Below, piece by piece: positions 1 through 8,415 of a stretch of DNA of 64,000 bases. Every line of letters begins with the position of its first letter. Position 1 is the stretch's first letter. Origin of the DNA: Pseudomonas fluorescens. GTDB taxonomy: Bacteria; Pseudomonadota; Gammaproteobacteria; Pseudomonadales; Pseudomonadaceae. The position numbers and the translations under genes are program-made. Location: NCBI RefSeq assembly GCF_018614655.1, contig NZ_JAGGOG010000004.1:394432-458431 (forward strand). Reading direction: 5' to 3'. The notes beneath the pieces were generated by a model. That model was not told the origin of the DNA. It worked only from the letters and a program-made list of their open reading frames with translations, and did not search any database.

Positions 1-970
1 CTTGAACGACCACCTTGCCCACTGCCTTGCGCTGGCCAAGGTCATTGATCGCCTGAGCGGCGTTGTCGAGCGGGTACATCTGCGATACCAGCGGCTTCAA
101 TTTGCCTTCGGCATACCAGCCGAACAGTTGCTGGAAGTTGGCAGCGTTATCCTGAGGCTGACGCTGGGCAAACGAGCCCCAGAACACCCCAACCACCGCC
201 GCGCCCTTGAGCAGCGCCAGGTTCACCGGCAACTCCGGAATCCGCCCACTGGCAAAGCCCACCACCAGCAACCGGCCATTCCAGGCGATGGCGCGGATGG
301 CTTGGTCAAACAGGTCGCCGCCCACCGGGTCGTAGATCACGTCGGCGCCATTGCCATCGGTCAGGCGTTTGATTTCGTCCTTGAGACTGGTTTCGCTGTA
401 GTTGATCAGTTCATCGGCACCGGCCGTCTTGGCCACTGCGAGTTTTTCCGCACTGCTGGCGGCAGCAATGACGCGGGCGCCTATGGCCTTGCCGATTTCC
501 ACGGCGGCCAGTCCCACACCACCCGAAGCTCCCAGTACCAGCAGGGTTTCGCCCGGCTGCAGGTTGGCCCGTTGTTTCAGGGCGTGCATCGAGGTGCCAT
601 AAGTCATGCTGAACGCCGCAGCGGTGTTGAAATCCATGCTCGGCGGGATGGGCAGCACGTTATAGCCCGGCACCGCCACCTGCTCGGCAAAGCTGCCCCA
701 ACCGGTCAACGCCATGACCCGGTCACCCACCTTGAGATGGCTGACCTTTTCCCCGACTTCGCTGACCACGCCTGCCGCCTCGCCGCCCGGCGAGAACGGG
801 AAGGGCGGCTTGAACTGATATTTACCCTCGATGATCAGCGTGTCCGGGAAGTTGACCCCAGCGGCGTGCACGTCCAGCAGGATTTCGTTCTTCTTGATCG
901 CCGGGCTTTCGACGTCTTCCAGCACCAGGGTTTCGGCGGGGCCGAAGGCTTTGCACAGCACAGCTTTCAT
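1..970 (-). CDS. NADPH:quinone oxidoreductase, zinc-less MDR family (3' end cut by window)
   Basis: The reverse strand reads from an ATG at 970 as MKAVLCKAFGPAETLVLEDV and stays open to the window edge, 323 codons. This is the QOR/CAA43090-type branch of medium-chain dehydrogenases, which reduces quinones or enones with NADPH in the cytoplasm. An N-terminal GroES-like fold is followed by a Rossmann domain with the nucleotide loop LGASGGVGLAAVEIGKA; no catalytic-zinc cysteine set is visible. The family is usually about 325 residues, so only one or two codons and the stop appear to be missing. The preceding bases (rc of 971-985) include AAAAGGAAT, a usable ribosome-binding site. The exact substrate cannot be told. 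Confidence 0.88.
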   Translation of the reverse strand, partial: MKAVLCKAFGPAETLVLEDVESPAIKKNEILLDVHAAGVNFPDTLIIEGKYQFKPPFPFSPGGEAAGVVSEVGEKVSHLKVGDRVMALTGWGSFAEQVAVPGYNVLPIPPSMDFNTAAAFSMTYGTSMHALKQRANLQPGETLLVLGASGGVGLAAVEIGKAIGARVIAAASSAEKLAVAKTAGADELINYSETSLKDEIKRLTDGNGADVIYDPVGGDLFDQAIRAIAWNGRLLVVGFASGRIPELPVNLALLKGAAVVGVFWGSFAQRQPQDNAANFQQLFGWYAEGKLKPLVSQMYPLDNAAQAINDLGQRKAVGKVVVQ

Positions 971-1119
971 CGGACTATTCCTTTTGGCGTAGTGGCCGAT
1001 AAGTGTAGGTGGGTGAGGCGGCGGGTCAACGAGCATGGCCCGGCCTGATAAGTCGCCATAAGCTTGTGCTCAGGCCTGCTAGCGTTATGCTACTGGGCAA
1101 TCGATTTGAGGAATGAACT

Positions 1120-1527
1120 GTGAAAGCGTGGATCCTGTTGATGCTGGCCCTGACACTGCCGCTGGCTGCCCAGGCCGAAGAGGCCAAGGAAGGCGAAGCA
1201 CCGAAGGTCAGCTATCTGAGCCTGACTCCGCCGTTCGTGGGTAACTACGGCCTGGATGGCAGCGCGAAACTGCGGGTGTACAAGGCCGATGTCGCTTTGC
1301 GGGTGACCGGTCCGGAAGCCGCCAAGGCGGTCAAGGACAACGAGCCGTTGATACGCAATCAACTGGTGGCGCTGTTTACCCAGCAGACTGCCGAAGCCAT
1401 GAGCAGCGTAGATGGCAAGGAAAAACTACGCCAGGAAGCCTTGAAGCAGACCCAGCAAGTGATGAACGACGAGACCGGCAAGCCAGTGGTTGAGGATTTG
1501 CTGTTTAACAACCTGATCATTCAGTAA
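1120..1527 (+). CDS. FliL-like exported protein
   Basis: This 135-residue protein starts at a GTG preceded by GAGG at 1108-1111. It has an N-terminal signal peptide (MKAWILLMLALTLPLAAQA) and a C-terminal region with the look of flagellar basal-body protein FliL: YLSLTPPFVGNY, LRVYKADVALRV, then a long helix and the ending DLLFNNLIIQ. True FliL has a transmembrane anchor and sits in a flagellar operon. Here there is a cleavable signal and no flagellar neighbours, so this is a periplasmic FliL-like paralogue of unknown role. It lies between divergently and convergently oriented housekeeping genes. Confidence 0.82.
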   Translation: MKAWILLMLALTLPLAAQAEEAKEGEAPKVSYLSLTPPFVGNYGLDGSAKLRVYKADVALRVTGPEAAKAVKDNEPLIRNQLVALFTQQTAEAMSSVDGKEKLRQEALKQTQQVMNDETGKPVVEDLLFNNLIIQ

Positions 1528-1558
1528 GCCGGCACTACCAGTTCCCGTTGTTGCTGAA

Positions 1559-2008
1559 TCAGCGCAAGGCCTTCACAACAGCCCACTGTTCAGCGGTAAC
1601 GGGCATCACCGAGAGTCGGCTGCCTTTTTGCACCAGTGGCATTTCGTCGAGGGCGCTCTGTTGTTTCAGATAGCCCAGCCCCAGCACTTTGGGGAAGGTC
1701 TCGACGTGGGCCACATTGATTGCGGTCCAGGGATTTTTCTCGGGGTTGGCCTTGGCATCGAAATAATGGCTGTCAGGCTCGAGTGCCGTCGGGTCCGGAT
1801 AGGCCGCCTCGACAATTTTACCGATCCCGGCAATCCCCGGCTCCGGACAGCTGGAGTGATAAAAGAAGAATTCGTCACCCACCGCCATCGCCCTCAGGAA
1901 ATTGCGTGCCTGATAATTGCGCACGCCATCCCAGCGCGTCTCGCCGAGCTTTTCCAGGTCCGTGATGGACAATTCATCGGGCTCGGATTTCATCAGCCAA
2001 TAGGCCAT
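1559..2008 (-). CDS. EVE domain protein (thymocyte nuclear protein 1 family)
   Basis: A 149-residue protein that is essentially one EVE domain, a PUA-like fold able to bind modified bases in nucleic acids. It begins MAYWLMKSEPDELSITDL and contains WDGVRNYQARNFLR, FFFYHSSC and the ending LSVMPVTAEQWAVV, all typical of the family. I chose the ATG at 2008 because AGGAG lies just upstream on the reverse strand; the reading frame is open 31 codons further but that extension has no family character. Its cellular role in Pseudomonas is unknown. In PAO1-like genomes it sits near the 5-FCL/zapA cluster, as here. Confidence 0.85.
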   Translation of the reverse strand: MAYWLMKSEPDELSITDLEKLGETRWDGVRNYQARNFLRAMAVGDEFFFYHSSCPEPGIAGIGKIVEAAYPDPTALEPDSHYFDAKANPEKNPWTAINVAHVETFPKVLGLGYLKQQSALDEMPLVQKGSRLSVMPVTAEQWAVVKALR

Positions 2009-2203
2009 GTTTGGGCTCCTGAAAGCGGATTGGGCAAGTTGTTCGGCAATTACATGACAAACCGACAGTCGGTTGACGTCAAGGTTTGCGTGTTGGTTCA
2101 CGTTACCGCAGAATGCCGGGATTTTAAGCTTGACGCAGCTACAACGGACTACTTATGGAACGTTGCTGTCATCGTGTGTGAGATGCCTGAAGGGGGGCAA
2201 TCG

Positions 2204-2353
2204 ATGCAACGCAAACCGGATTTACTATGGATATTGGTTATTTTGTTTGGTCTGGGCGTTGTGACTACCGGCTACGCGCAAAGCTTGTGGTCGAACAAGA
2301 CAGATGCTCCCGTTGAGCTTGCACAGCAACAACCACAACTCTTCAAGCGTTGA
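2204..2353 (+). CDS. Small single-pass membrane protein, unknown function
   Basis: A 49-codon frame starts at ATG 2204 after AGGGGGG (2191-2197) and reads MQRKPDLLWILVILFGLGVV, then a polar tail ending QQQPQLFKR. One hydrophobic helix at about residues 7-24 with basic residues before it suggests an inner-membrane protein with its C-terminus in the periplasm, or an uncleaved signal. It fits between the start of the EVE gene and the 3' end of the cyclo-ligase gene. I do not recognise a function; similar small proteins are, from memory, conserved at this spot in pseudomonads. Confidence 0.55.
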   Translation: MQRKPDLLWILVILFGLGVVTTGYAQSLWSNKTDAPVELAQQQPQLFKR

Positions 2354-2370
2354 AGCGACTCCGGCGCCGT

Positions 2371-2991
2371 CTATTCTGACGGCGTCTCCTCTGCTACATA
2401 CCAATGCCTATCGGTGACCGTGCCTACAAGCGGTACATCCCAGCTTGCCTGTGCCAGTCGTTCGACTTTCTGGCACTCATGGGCCAGGCCCACGAGTGTT
2501 GGCTTGCGCCAGGATTTTCGGCGGGCCAGGTACGCGAGGCTACGGTCATAAAAGCCGCCGCCCATCCCCAGTCGCCCGCCCACATCATCGAACCCCACCA
2601 ACGGTAACAGCACCAGATCCAGCGTCCAGACCTTGCGTTGCCGGGCGGCGTTGACCTGTGGCTCAAGGATGCGAAAACGGTTGGGCGAGAGCTTTTCCCC
2701 GGGGCGCACCCGCTGGAACACCATTTTGGTTCGCGGCCAGGCGCTGAGCACCGGCAGGTAGGTGGCCTTGCCCCGGCGCTGGGCGGCACGCAGCAGCAGG
2801 CGCGGATCGATTTCGCCATCCGTCGGTAGATACAAAGAGATATGTTTGGCCCGGCGAAACAGCGGGTGCTGTGCCAGTTGCCGGTACAGGCCGTGGGCGG
2901 CCTGGCGCTGCTCGCTCGGCGTCAGGGCGCGACGGGCCTTGCGCAACATGCGTCGAAGTTGCGGACGAGAAAGCGGCGCAGGTTGGGTCAT
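2371..2991 (-). CDS. 5-formyltetrahydrofolate cyclo-ligase
   Basis: The protein (206 residues from ATG 2991) converts 5-formyltetrahydrofolate to 5,10-methenyltetrahydrofolate using ATP, in cytoplasmic one-carbon metabolism. Visible family marks are the basic N-terminus (LRRMLRKARRALTP), ISLYLPTDGEIDP, and the nucleotide/Mg motif LVGFDDVGGRLGMGGGFYDR. A start at 3012 is possible in frame but would lie inside the terminator of 6S RNA, so MTQPAPLSRPQL at 2991 is preferred. Placement directly after 6S RNA on the same strand is the usual gammaproteobacterial arrangement (ygfA in E. coli), so it may be co-transcribed by read-through. Confidence 0.9.
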   Translation of the reverse strand: MTQPAPLSRPQLRRMLRKARRALTPSEQRQAAHGLYRQLAQHPLFRRAKHISLYLPTDGEIDPRLLLRAAQRRGKATYLPVLSAWPRTKMVFQRVRPGEKLSPNRFRILEPQVNAARQRKVWTLDLVLLPLVGFDDVGGRLGMGGGFYDRSLAYLARRKSWRKPTLVGLAHECQKVERLAQASWDVPLVGTVTDRHWYVAEETPSE

Positions 2992-3003
2992 GGTGTTCGG
3001 CTC

Positions 3004-3034
3004 ATAAAACAATGCCAGTCATAAGACTGGCATT
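3004..3034 (-). terminator. Intrinsic terminator of 6S RNA
   Basis: On the reverse strand the hairpin AATGCCAGTC / GACTGGCATT (3034-3011, loop TTAT) is followed by GTTTTAT. It lies just 3' of the 6S RNA and just upstream of the cyclo-ligase start, so it would separate the two transcripts. Confidence 0.8.
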
Positions 3035-3044
3035 GAGTTTGGGA

Positions 3045-3226
3045 ATCAGGCTCCCCGACAGAACCGCTGTCGACTTAGCCCTTGAACCCGAAAGTTCAAG
3101 GTGGAAGAAGCAGTAGGCTTTAAGGCTTTCCGTCTAGCGGACATGCACACCAGCCCAACGTGCAACTTCCAGGGTAGTGCGAATCGGCTCAGGGACATCG
3201 CCGACTGGCAAGCACGCCAGGGAGTG
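3045..3226 (-). ncRNA. ssrS: 6S RNA
   Basis: 6S RNA binds sigma70-RNA polymerase and down-regulates many promoters in stationary phase. Support is the position between zapA and the cyclo-ligase gene, the hallmark location in gammaproteobacteria, and conserved blocks on the reverse strand that I recognise from Pseudomonas 6S: CTGGCGTGCTTGCCAGTCGG near the 5' end, CATGTCCGC..ACGGAAAGCC in the middle and CCTTGAACTTTCGGGTTCAA near the 3' end. A TATACT box at 3237-3232 fits a sigma70 -10, putting the 5' end near 3226. The ends are approximate. A separate intrinsic terminator follows at 3034-3004. Confidence 0.87.
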
Positions 3227-3256
3227 GGGCGAGTATACCCGAAACCGACGCCGCAA

Positions 3257-3574
3257 TCAGCCCTTGGGTGGCTCTGGGTCGGTAGAAAGTACCAGATCAA
3301 CCCGCTCCAGCAGGTCACGCACCTGCTCGCGCGTCGAGCCGCTGGCCTGCACGTCAGGACGTTCCTGCTTATGCAATAAATCATGGGTGATATTCAGGGC
3401 GGCCATCACAGCGATGCGATCGGCGCCGATCACTTTGCCGCTGCTACGGATCTCGCGCATTTTGCCATCCAGGTAGCGCGCGGCGCTCACCAGGTTGCTG
3501 CGTTCTTCCTGGGGGCAGATGATCGAATATTCTTTGTCGAGAATCTGCACGGTGACGCTATTGCTTGAACTCAT
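3257..3574 (-). CDS. zapA: Cell division protein ZapA
   Basis: ZapA is a small cytoplasmic protein that cross-links FtsZ filaments in the division ring. The 105-residue protein starts MSSSNSVTVQILDKEYSIIC, has the typical ZapA globular head (CPQEERSNLVSAARYLDGKM, then KVIGADRIAVMAALNI) and a C-terminal coiled-coil helix. Its start codon overlaps the TGA stop of the upstream ZapB-like gene (3571-3574), so the two are translationally coupled. The 6S RNA gene follows directly. Length and location agree with Pseudomonas ZapA. Confidence 0.93.
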   Translation of the reverse strand: MSSSNSVTVQILDKEYSIICPQEERSNLVSAARYLDGKMREIRSSGKVIGADRIAVMAALNITHDLLHKQERPDVQASGSTREQVRDLLERVDLVLSTDPEPPKG

Positions 3575-3780
3575 GAGTCTTGCTCCAGGGCCTTCAGGCG
3601 CGAAATCATCGATTCGACCTTACGCCGGGCGATTTCGTTTTTTTCAATGAGGTGCGCGCGTTCCTCGCGCCAGGTCTTTTCCTGAGCTAATAGGAGTCCA
3701 TTTTGGCTCTTAAGTTGCTCGACCCGGTTAATTAGCAATTCGAGTCTGGCCATCAGCGCTTGCAGGTCGGTGTCTTCCAT
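3571..3780 (-). CDS. ZapB-like coiled-coil protein (TIGR02449 type)
   Basis: A 69-residue almost entirely helical protein from ATG 3780: MEDTDLQALMARLELLINRV, then QLKSQNGLLLAQEKTWREER and a C-terminal MISRLKALEQDS. Heptad spacing of leucines and charged residues indicates a parallel coiled coil like ZapB or SlyX. Because it is coupled to zapA by an ATGA overlap, a role with ZapA at the division ring is a fair inference. A TTG start at 3813 is in frame but there is no good ribosome-binding site there. Confidence 0.82.
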   Translation of the reverse strand: MEDTDLQALMARLELLINRVEQLKSQNGLLLAQEKTWREERAHLIEKNEIARRKVESMISRLKALEQDS

Positions 3781-3918
3781 TGGGTTCCACTGGATTTGTC
3801 TGATGAATGGCAACTGCAGGATAAACGATCTGACGCCCTCGATAGTCTTGGTGCGTCTGCCGGTGCTAGGATACAGCGCTCCATTCTAGACATTGCGCCG
3901 TCTGGCGCCTAGCTCACC

Positions 3919-4476
3919 ATGCCCATTCAGAATTCCCCGTACGACGCTTTCTCCAAACTGCTGAGCACCAGCGGTCACCCATGCTCGCCTGCCGAGCTTC
4001 ACGGCGTGTTGCTGGGCCGCAGTTGCACCGGTGTCGGCTTCGATGCCGACAACTGGCTGGCCGACGTGGCCGAGCTGCTGGAAACCGAACCCACCGAGAA
4101 CGTGCGCAACGCGTTGATCGGCCTGCAAGAGATGGTCAAGGGCGAGCTGACCGGTGATGACGTCACTGTGGTCCTGCTGCTGCCGACCGACGACGCGCCG
4201 CTCACCGAGCGCGCTGCTGCCCTGGGCCAATGGTGCCAGGGTTTCCTCCACGGTTTCGGCGTGAACGCCGGCGGCCTGGAACTGAGCACCGACGCCAAGG
4301 AAGTGCTGCAGGACCTGGCGGCCATCTCCCAGGTGCAAGATGCCCTGGAAGAATCCGAAGACGGCGAAGGTGACTATATGGAAGTCATGGAATACCTGCG
4401 CGTCGCGCCGTTGCTGTTGTTCACCGAGACCCGAAAGTCCGCTGAACCGGTCGCTGCTAAGCCGTCGTTGCACTAA
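3919..4476 (+). CDS. ygfB: YecA/YgfB family protein (UPF0149)
   Basis: A 185-residue protein of the UPF0149 family. It has the expected all-helical YgfB pattern: [37 protein letters not shown] and [17 protein letters not shown]. In P. aeruginosa, YgfB has been reported to repress an AlpA-controlled stress programme and affect beta-lactam resistance; that is literature knowledge, not visible here. It is the first gene of a same-strand run with pepP, ubiH and a second ubi hydroxylase, the standard gammaproteobacterial order. Its last codons lie inside a 17-bp tandem duplication (4461-4494). Confidence 0.88.
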   Translation: MPIQNSPYDAFSKLLSTSGHPCSPAELHGVLLGRSCTGVGFDADNWLADVAELLETEPTENVRNALIGLQEMVKGELTGDDVTVVLLLPTDDAPLTERAAALGQWCQGFLHGFGVNAGGLELSTDAKEVLQDLAAISQVQDALEESEDGEGDYMEVMEYLRVAPLLLFTETRKSAEPVAAKPSLH

Positions 4477-4494
4477 GGCCGTCGTTGCACTAAG
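4461..4494 (+). repeat. 17-bp tandem duplication spanning the ygfB stop codon
   Basis: GCCGTCGTTGCACTAAG occurs twice in immediate succession (4461-4477, 4478-4494). The ygfB TAA lies in the first copy and an identical TAA in the second. It looks like a replication-slippage duplication. Confidence 0.95.
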
Positions 4495-4513
4495 AAAGGA
4501 AGCCCATCTGCCC

Positions 4514-5836
4514 ATGATCCATATCCCCAAAGCGGAATACACCCGTCGCCGCAAGGCGCTCATGGCGCAGATGGAACCCAACAGCATCGCGATCCTGCCG
4601 GCCGCCGCCGTGGCGATTCGCAACCGTGATGTCGAGCACGTTTACCGCCAGGACAGCGATTTCCAGTACCTGAGTGGTTTCCCGGAAACCGAAGCGGTGA
4701 TCGTGCTGATGCCTGGTCGCCAGCATGGCGAGTACGTGCTGTTCTGCCGCGAACGTAATGCCGAACGCGAATTGTGGGACGGTTTGCGCGCCGGCACTGA
4801 AGGCGCCATCCGTGACTTCGGCGCCGACGATGCCTTCCCCATCACCGACATCGACGACATCCTTCCCGGCCTGATCGAAGGTCGCGACCGGGTGTATTCG
4901 GCCATGGGCAGCAATGCCGAATTCGACCGACATGTGATGGAGTGGATCAACGTGATCCGTTCTAAAGCACACCTGGGTGCCCAGCCACCGAACGAGTTTG
5001 TTGCCCTGGATCATCTGCTGCACGACATGCGCCTGTATAAATCGGCAGCAGAAGTGAAGGTGATGCGCGAAGCGGCGCGGATTTCTTGCGCGGCTCATGT
5101 GCGGGCGATGCAAGCCAGTCGTGCCGGGCTGCATGAGTTCAGCCTGGAAGCGGAGCTCGATTACGAGTTTCGCAAGGGCGGGGCGAAGATGCCGGCCTAC
5201 GGCTCCATCGTGGCCTCGGGGCGCAACAGCTGCATCCTGCACTACCAGCAGAATGACGCGGTGCTCAAGGACGGCGACCTGGTGTTGATCGACGCGGGTT
5301 GCGAGATCGACTGCTACGCCAGTGACATCACTCGCACCTGGCCGGTCAATGGCAAGTTTTCACCCGAACAGAAAGCGATCTATGAAGTGGTGCTGGCCTC
5401 ACAGGAAGCCGCCTTTGCCGAGATCGCGCCGAACAAGCACTGGAATCAGGCCCACGAAGCGACGGTGCGTGTCATCACCGCCGGGCTGGTAAAACTGGGG
5501 CTGTTGAAGGGTGACGTGGACGAACTGATAGCCAGTGAAGCCTATAAAGCTTTTTACATGCACCGCGCCGGCCACTGGCTGGGGATGGATGTGCATGATG
5601 TGGGCGAGTACAAGGTGGGCGGTGAATGGCGCGTGCTGGAAGTCGGCATGACCCTGACCGTGGAGCCGGGTATCTACATTTCCCCGGACAACCAGAACGT
5701 TGCGAAGAAATGGCGTGGCATTGGCGTGCGCATCGAGGACGACGTGGTAGTGACCAAGCAAGGCTGTGAAATTCTCACCGGCGGCGTGCCCAAGACCGTT
5801 GCCGAGATCGAAGCCCTGATGGCGGGCGCCCGATGA
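4514..5836 (+). CDS. pepP: Xaa-Pro aminopeptidase
   Basis: PepP removes N-terminal residues that precede proline. The 440-residue protein has an N-terminal creatinase-like domain (to about residue 170) and a C-terminal pita-bread metallopeptidase domain. Counting from ATG 4514, the five di-manganese ligands are in place: Asp260 and Asp271 (VLIDAGCEIDCYASDITRTW), His354 (RAGHWLGMDVHDVG), Glu384 (LTVEPGIYI) and Glu408 (GVRIEDDVVV). Start choice follows the family N-terminus MIHIPKAEYTRRR and AAAGGA at 4496-4501. Its TGA overlaps the ATG of ubiH, so the two are coupled. Confidence 0.95.
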   Translation: MIHIPKAEYTRRRKALMAQMEPNSIAILPAAAVAIRNRDVEHVYRQDSDFQYLSGFPETEAVIVLMPGRQHGEYVLFCRERNAERELWDGLRAGTEGAIRDFGADDAFPITDIDDILPGLIEGRDRVYSAMGSNAEFDRHVMEWINVIRSKAHLGAQPPNEFVALDHLLHDMRLYKSAAEVKVMREAARISCAAHVRAMQASRAGLHEFSLEAELDYEFRKGGAKMPAYGSIVASGRNSCILHYQQNDAVLKDGDLVLIDAGCEIDCYASDITRTWPVNGKFSPEQKAIYEVVLASQEAAFAEIAPNKHWNQAHEATVRVITAGLVKLGLLKGDVDELIASEAYKAFYMHRAGHWLGMDVHDVGEYKVGGEWRVLEVGMTLTVEPGIYISPDNQNVAKKWRGIGVRIEDDVVVTKQGCEILTGGVPKTVAEIEALMAGAR

Positions 5837-7020
5837 GTCGGGTCAATCTGGCGATTATCGGTGGTGGCCTGGTGGGCGCCAGCCTGGCGTTGGCGTTGCA
5901 GGCCGGAGCCAAGGCTCGCGGCTGGAAGATCGTACTGATCGAGCCCTTTGCGCCCGGCGACACTTATCAGCCGAGCTACGATGCCCGCTCGTCAGCGCTG
6001 TCATTCGGTGCCCGGCAGATTTATCAGCGCCTGGGCGTGTGGCAGGACATCTCCCGTCGTGCCGAGCCGATCAAGCAGATTCATGTGTCGGACCGAGGGC
6101 GCTTCTCCACCGCGCGGCTATCGGCCATGGAGGAGGGCGTTCCTGCCCTTGGCTACGTGGTGGAAAACGCCTGGCTGGGCCAATGCCTGTGGCAAGGCCT
6201 GGACAAGGACGTGATCAGTTGGCGCTGCCCGGCCGAAGTGACGCGTATGGAGCCTCTGGCAGACGGCTATCGCCTGACCCTCAATGACGAAACCCTCCTC
6301 GAATGTGATCTTGCGGTACTGGCCGATGGCGGCCGCTCCGGTTTGCGCGAGCAGTTGGGTATCGGTGTCAAACAGCGGCCCTACAACCAGAGCGCGCTGA
6401 TCGCCAACATCACCCCCAGCGAATCCCATAACGGTGAGGCCTTCGAGCGCTTTACCGATGACGGGCCGATGGCGCTGTTGCCACTGCCGGATAACCGTTG
6501 TGCACTGGTGTGGACCCGCGTCGGCATGGATGCTCAGCGTCTGGCGAGCCTGGATGAGCGCAGTTTCCTCAGTGAGCTGCAGGGTGTATTCGGCTATCGC
6601 CTCGGCACCCTGAAGCAAGTGGGCGCTCGTCACTTGTACCCGTTGACCCTGGTGGAAGCCGAGGAGCAGGTACGCTCCCATCTGGTGGTATTGGGCAACG
6701 CTGCCCATAGCCTGCACCCGATTGCCGGTCAGGGTTTCAACTTGTCCCTGCGGGATGCCTATGCCCTGGCCGAATCGCTATTGGCCGGGCCAGCTGTGCC
6801 GGGAGACCTGGCGACCTTGCAGGCCTACCGTGAACGTCAGCGTCTGGATCAGAAACTGACCGTAGGCTTCTCCGATCAGGTGACGCGTCTGTTTGGCAGC
6901 GGCCAGCCGTTGGTAGCCATGGGTCGCAACATGGGTTTGCTGGGCCTGGACCTGCTGCCACCGGCCAAGCGTTGGTTCGCCCGTCAAGCCATGGGCCTGG
7001 GCACGCGTCCCGATGTCTGA
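5833..7020 (+). CDS. ubiH: 2-octaprenyl-6-methoxyphenol hydroxylase, UbiH
   Basis: A flavin monooxygenase of ubiquinone biosynthesis that hydroxylates the aromatic ring of the polyprenyl intermediate at the inner face of the membrane. The 395-residue protein has the FAD Rossmann motif IIGGGLVG near the N-terminus, YDARSSALSFGARQIY typical of the UbiH/UbiF/VisC family, and the FAD-ribityl motif LGNAAHSLHPIAGQGFNL. It overlaps pepP by ATGA and is followed after 67 bp by a second family member, as in E. coli (pepP-ubiH-ubiI). Confidence 0.92.
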   Translation: MSRVNLAIIGGGLVGASLALALQAGAKARGWKIVLIEPFAPGDTYQPSYDARSSALSFGARQIYQRLGVWQDISRRAEPIKQIHVSDRGRFSTARLSAMEEGVPALGYVVENAWLGQCLWQGLDKDVISWRCPAEVTRMEPLADGYRLTLNDETLLECDLAVLADGGRSGLREQLGIGVKQRPYNQSALIANITPSESHNGEAFERFTDDGPMALLPLPDNRCALVWTRVGMDAQRLASLDERSFLSELQGVFGYRLGTLKQVGARHLYPLTLVEAEEQVRSHLVVLGNAAHSLHPIAGQGFNLSLRDAYALAESLLAGPAVPGDLATLQAYRERQRLDQKLTVGFSDQVTRLFGSGQPLVAMGRNMGLLGLDLLPPAKRWFARQAMGLGTRPDV

Positions 7021-7087
7021 GCGGCCCGTAACACTTACTTATTCCTTTACCTGCGGCACACGCCGCACGCGAGACAAGGCTTAAAGC

Positions 7088-8311
7088 ATGGACATGCGCG
7101 CAGATCTGCTGATTGTCGGGGCCGGAATGGTCGGAAGCGCCCTGGCGCTGGCATTGCAAGGCAGTGGCCTGCAGGTGTTGCTGCTCGACGGCAGCCCATT
7201 GAGCGTCAAGCCGTTCGACACGCACGCGCCGTTCGAGCCGCGGGTGAGCGCCTTGTCGGCGGCTAGCCAGCGCATCCTCGAACGCCTCGGTGTGTGGGAC
7301 GGTATCGTGGGCCGCCGCGCCAGCCCCTATGGCGAGATGCAAGTGTGGGATGGCAGCGGTACTGGGCAGATCCACTTCTCGGCGGCCAGCGTGCATGCCG
7401 AGGTGTTGGGGCATATTGTCGAGAACCGCGTGGTCCAGGACGCCTTGCTCGATCGCCTGCATGACTGCGACCTGGGGCTGTTGGCCAATGCGCGCCTGGA
7501 GCAGATGCGCCGCTCCGGTGATGACTGGCTGCTGACCCTGGCCGATGGCCGCACCTTGCGCGCGCCATTGGTGATCGCCGCCGACGGTGCCAACTCAGCG
7601 GTGCGCCGCCTGACCGGCACAGTGACCCGCGAGTGGGATTATTTGCATAACGCCATCGTCACCAGCGTGCGCTGCAGCCAGCCGCATCAGAAGACCGCCT
7701 GGCAGCGGTTTACCGATCATGGGCCATTGGCATTTTTGCCACTGGAACGAGACGGGCAGCAGGATTGGTGTTCGATTGTCTGGTCGACTACGCCCAGCGA
7801 GTCCGAACGCCTGATGGCGCTCGCTGATGAAAGCTTCTGCCGTGAACTGGAGCGTGCCTTTGAAGGCCGCCTGGGCAGCGTGCTAAGCGCCGACCCACGG
7901 CTGTGCGTGCCCTTGCGCCAACGTCATGCCAAACGTTATGTGGCCGAAGGCCTGGCGTTGATCGGCGACGCAGCCCACGTCATCCACCCGCTGGCGGGGC
8001 AAGGTGTGAACCTGGGCTTCCTCGATGCTGCGGTGCTGGCCGAGGTGCTGTTGCGGGCCTCGGAGCGAGGCGAGCGTTTGGCGGATGTGAAGGTGCTCAG
8101 TCGCTACGAGCGTCGACGCATGCCCCACAACCTGGGACTGATGGCGGCGATGGAAGGGTTCGAGCGGTTGTTCCAGGCCGATCAGCTGCCTTTGCGCTGG
8201 TTGCGTAATGCCGGGTTGAAGAGGGTGGATCAAATGCCCGAAGTCAAAGCGCTGTTTGTACGGCAAGCGTTGGGTTTGACCGGGGATTTGCCGGAGCTGG
8301 CCAAGGCCTGA
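7088..8311 (+). CDS. UbiI/VisC-type ubiquinone biosynthesis hydroxylase
   Basis: A second FAD-dependent hydroxylase of the UbiH/COQ6 family, 407 residues. It shows LIVGAGMVGSALALAL at the N-terminus, FEPRVSALSAASQRILERLG, a mid-protein VIAADGANSAVRR and LIGDAAHVIHPLAGQGVNLG near the C-terminus. By position it corresponds to E. coli UbiI (C5 hydroxylation), but pseudomonads distribute the three ring hydroxylations among UbiH, UbiI/Coq7 and related proteins, so which carbon it oxidises is inferred from location only. It is downstream of ubiH in the same orientation with a 67-bp gap. Confidence 0.88.
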   Translation: MDMRADLLIVGAGMVGSALALALQGSGLQVLLLDGSPLSVKPFDTHAPFEPRVSALSAASQRILERLGVWDGIVGRRASPYGEMQVWDGSGTGQIHFSAASVHAEVLGHIVENRVVQDALLDRLHDCDLGLLANARLEQMRRSGDDWLLTLADGRTLRAPLVIAADGANSAVRRLTGTVTREWDYLHNAIVTSVRCSQPHQKTAWQRFTDHGPLAFLPLERDGQQDWCSIVWSTTPSESERLMALADESFCRELERAFEGRLGSVLSADPRLCVPLRQRHAKRYVAEGLALIGDAAHVIHPLAGQGVNLGFLDAAVLAEVLLRASERGERLADVKVLSRYERRRMPHNLGLMAAMEGFERLFQADQLPLRWLRNAGLKRVDQMPEVKALFVRQALGLTGDLPELAKA

Positions 8312-8362
8312 GCCGGCAGTGCAACATCTCGTAACTTCTGCGCCAAGTGTTCGGTTGAGAAG

Positions 8363-8387
8363 GTAAATGTGAGTCCTTATCATTTGC
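8363..8387 (+). promoter_or_regulatory. Predicted Fur box upstream of iron ABC importer
   Basis: The 25 bp at 8363-8387 begin GTAAATGTGAG and end TTATCATTTGC, a near-palindrome close to the GATAATGATAATCATTATC pattern of Fur sites. It lies about 30 bp before the binding-protein gene, where bound Fe-Fur would block transcription. Prediction from sequence pattern only. Confidence 0.72.
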
Positions 8388-8415
8388 GCTCACTTCGCTA
8401 CGAGAGACCGCACCC

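Noticed and set aside
2..1048. A 348-codon open frame on the + strand over the quinone oxidoreductase gene
   Set aside because: It is antisense to a clear conserved gene and its translation has no family pattern; long antisense frames are common in GC-rich Pseudomonas DNA.
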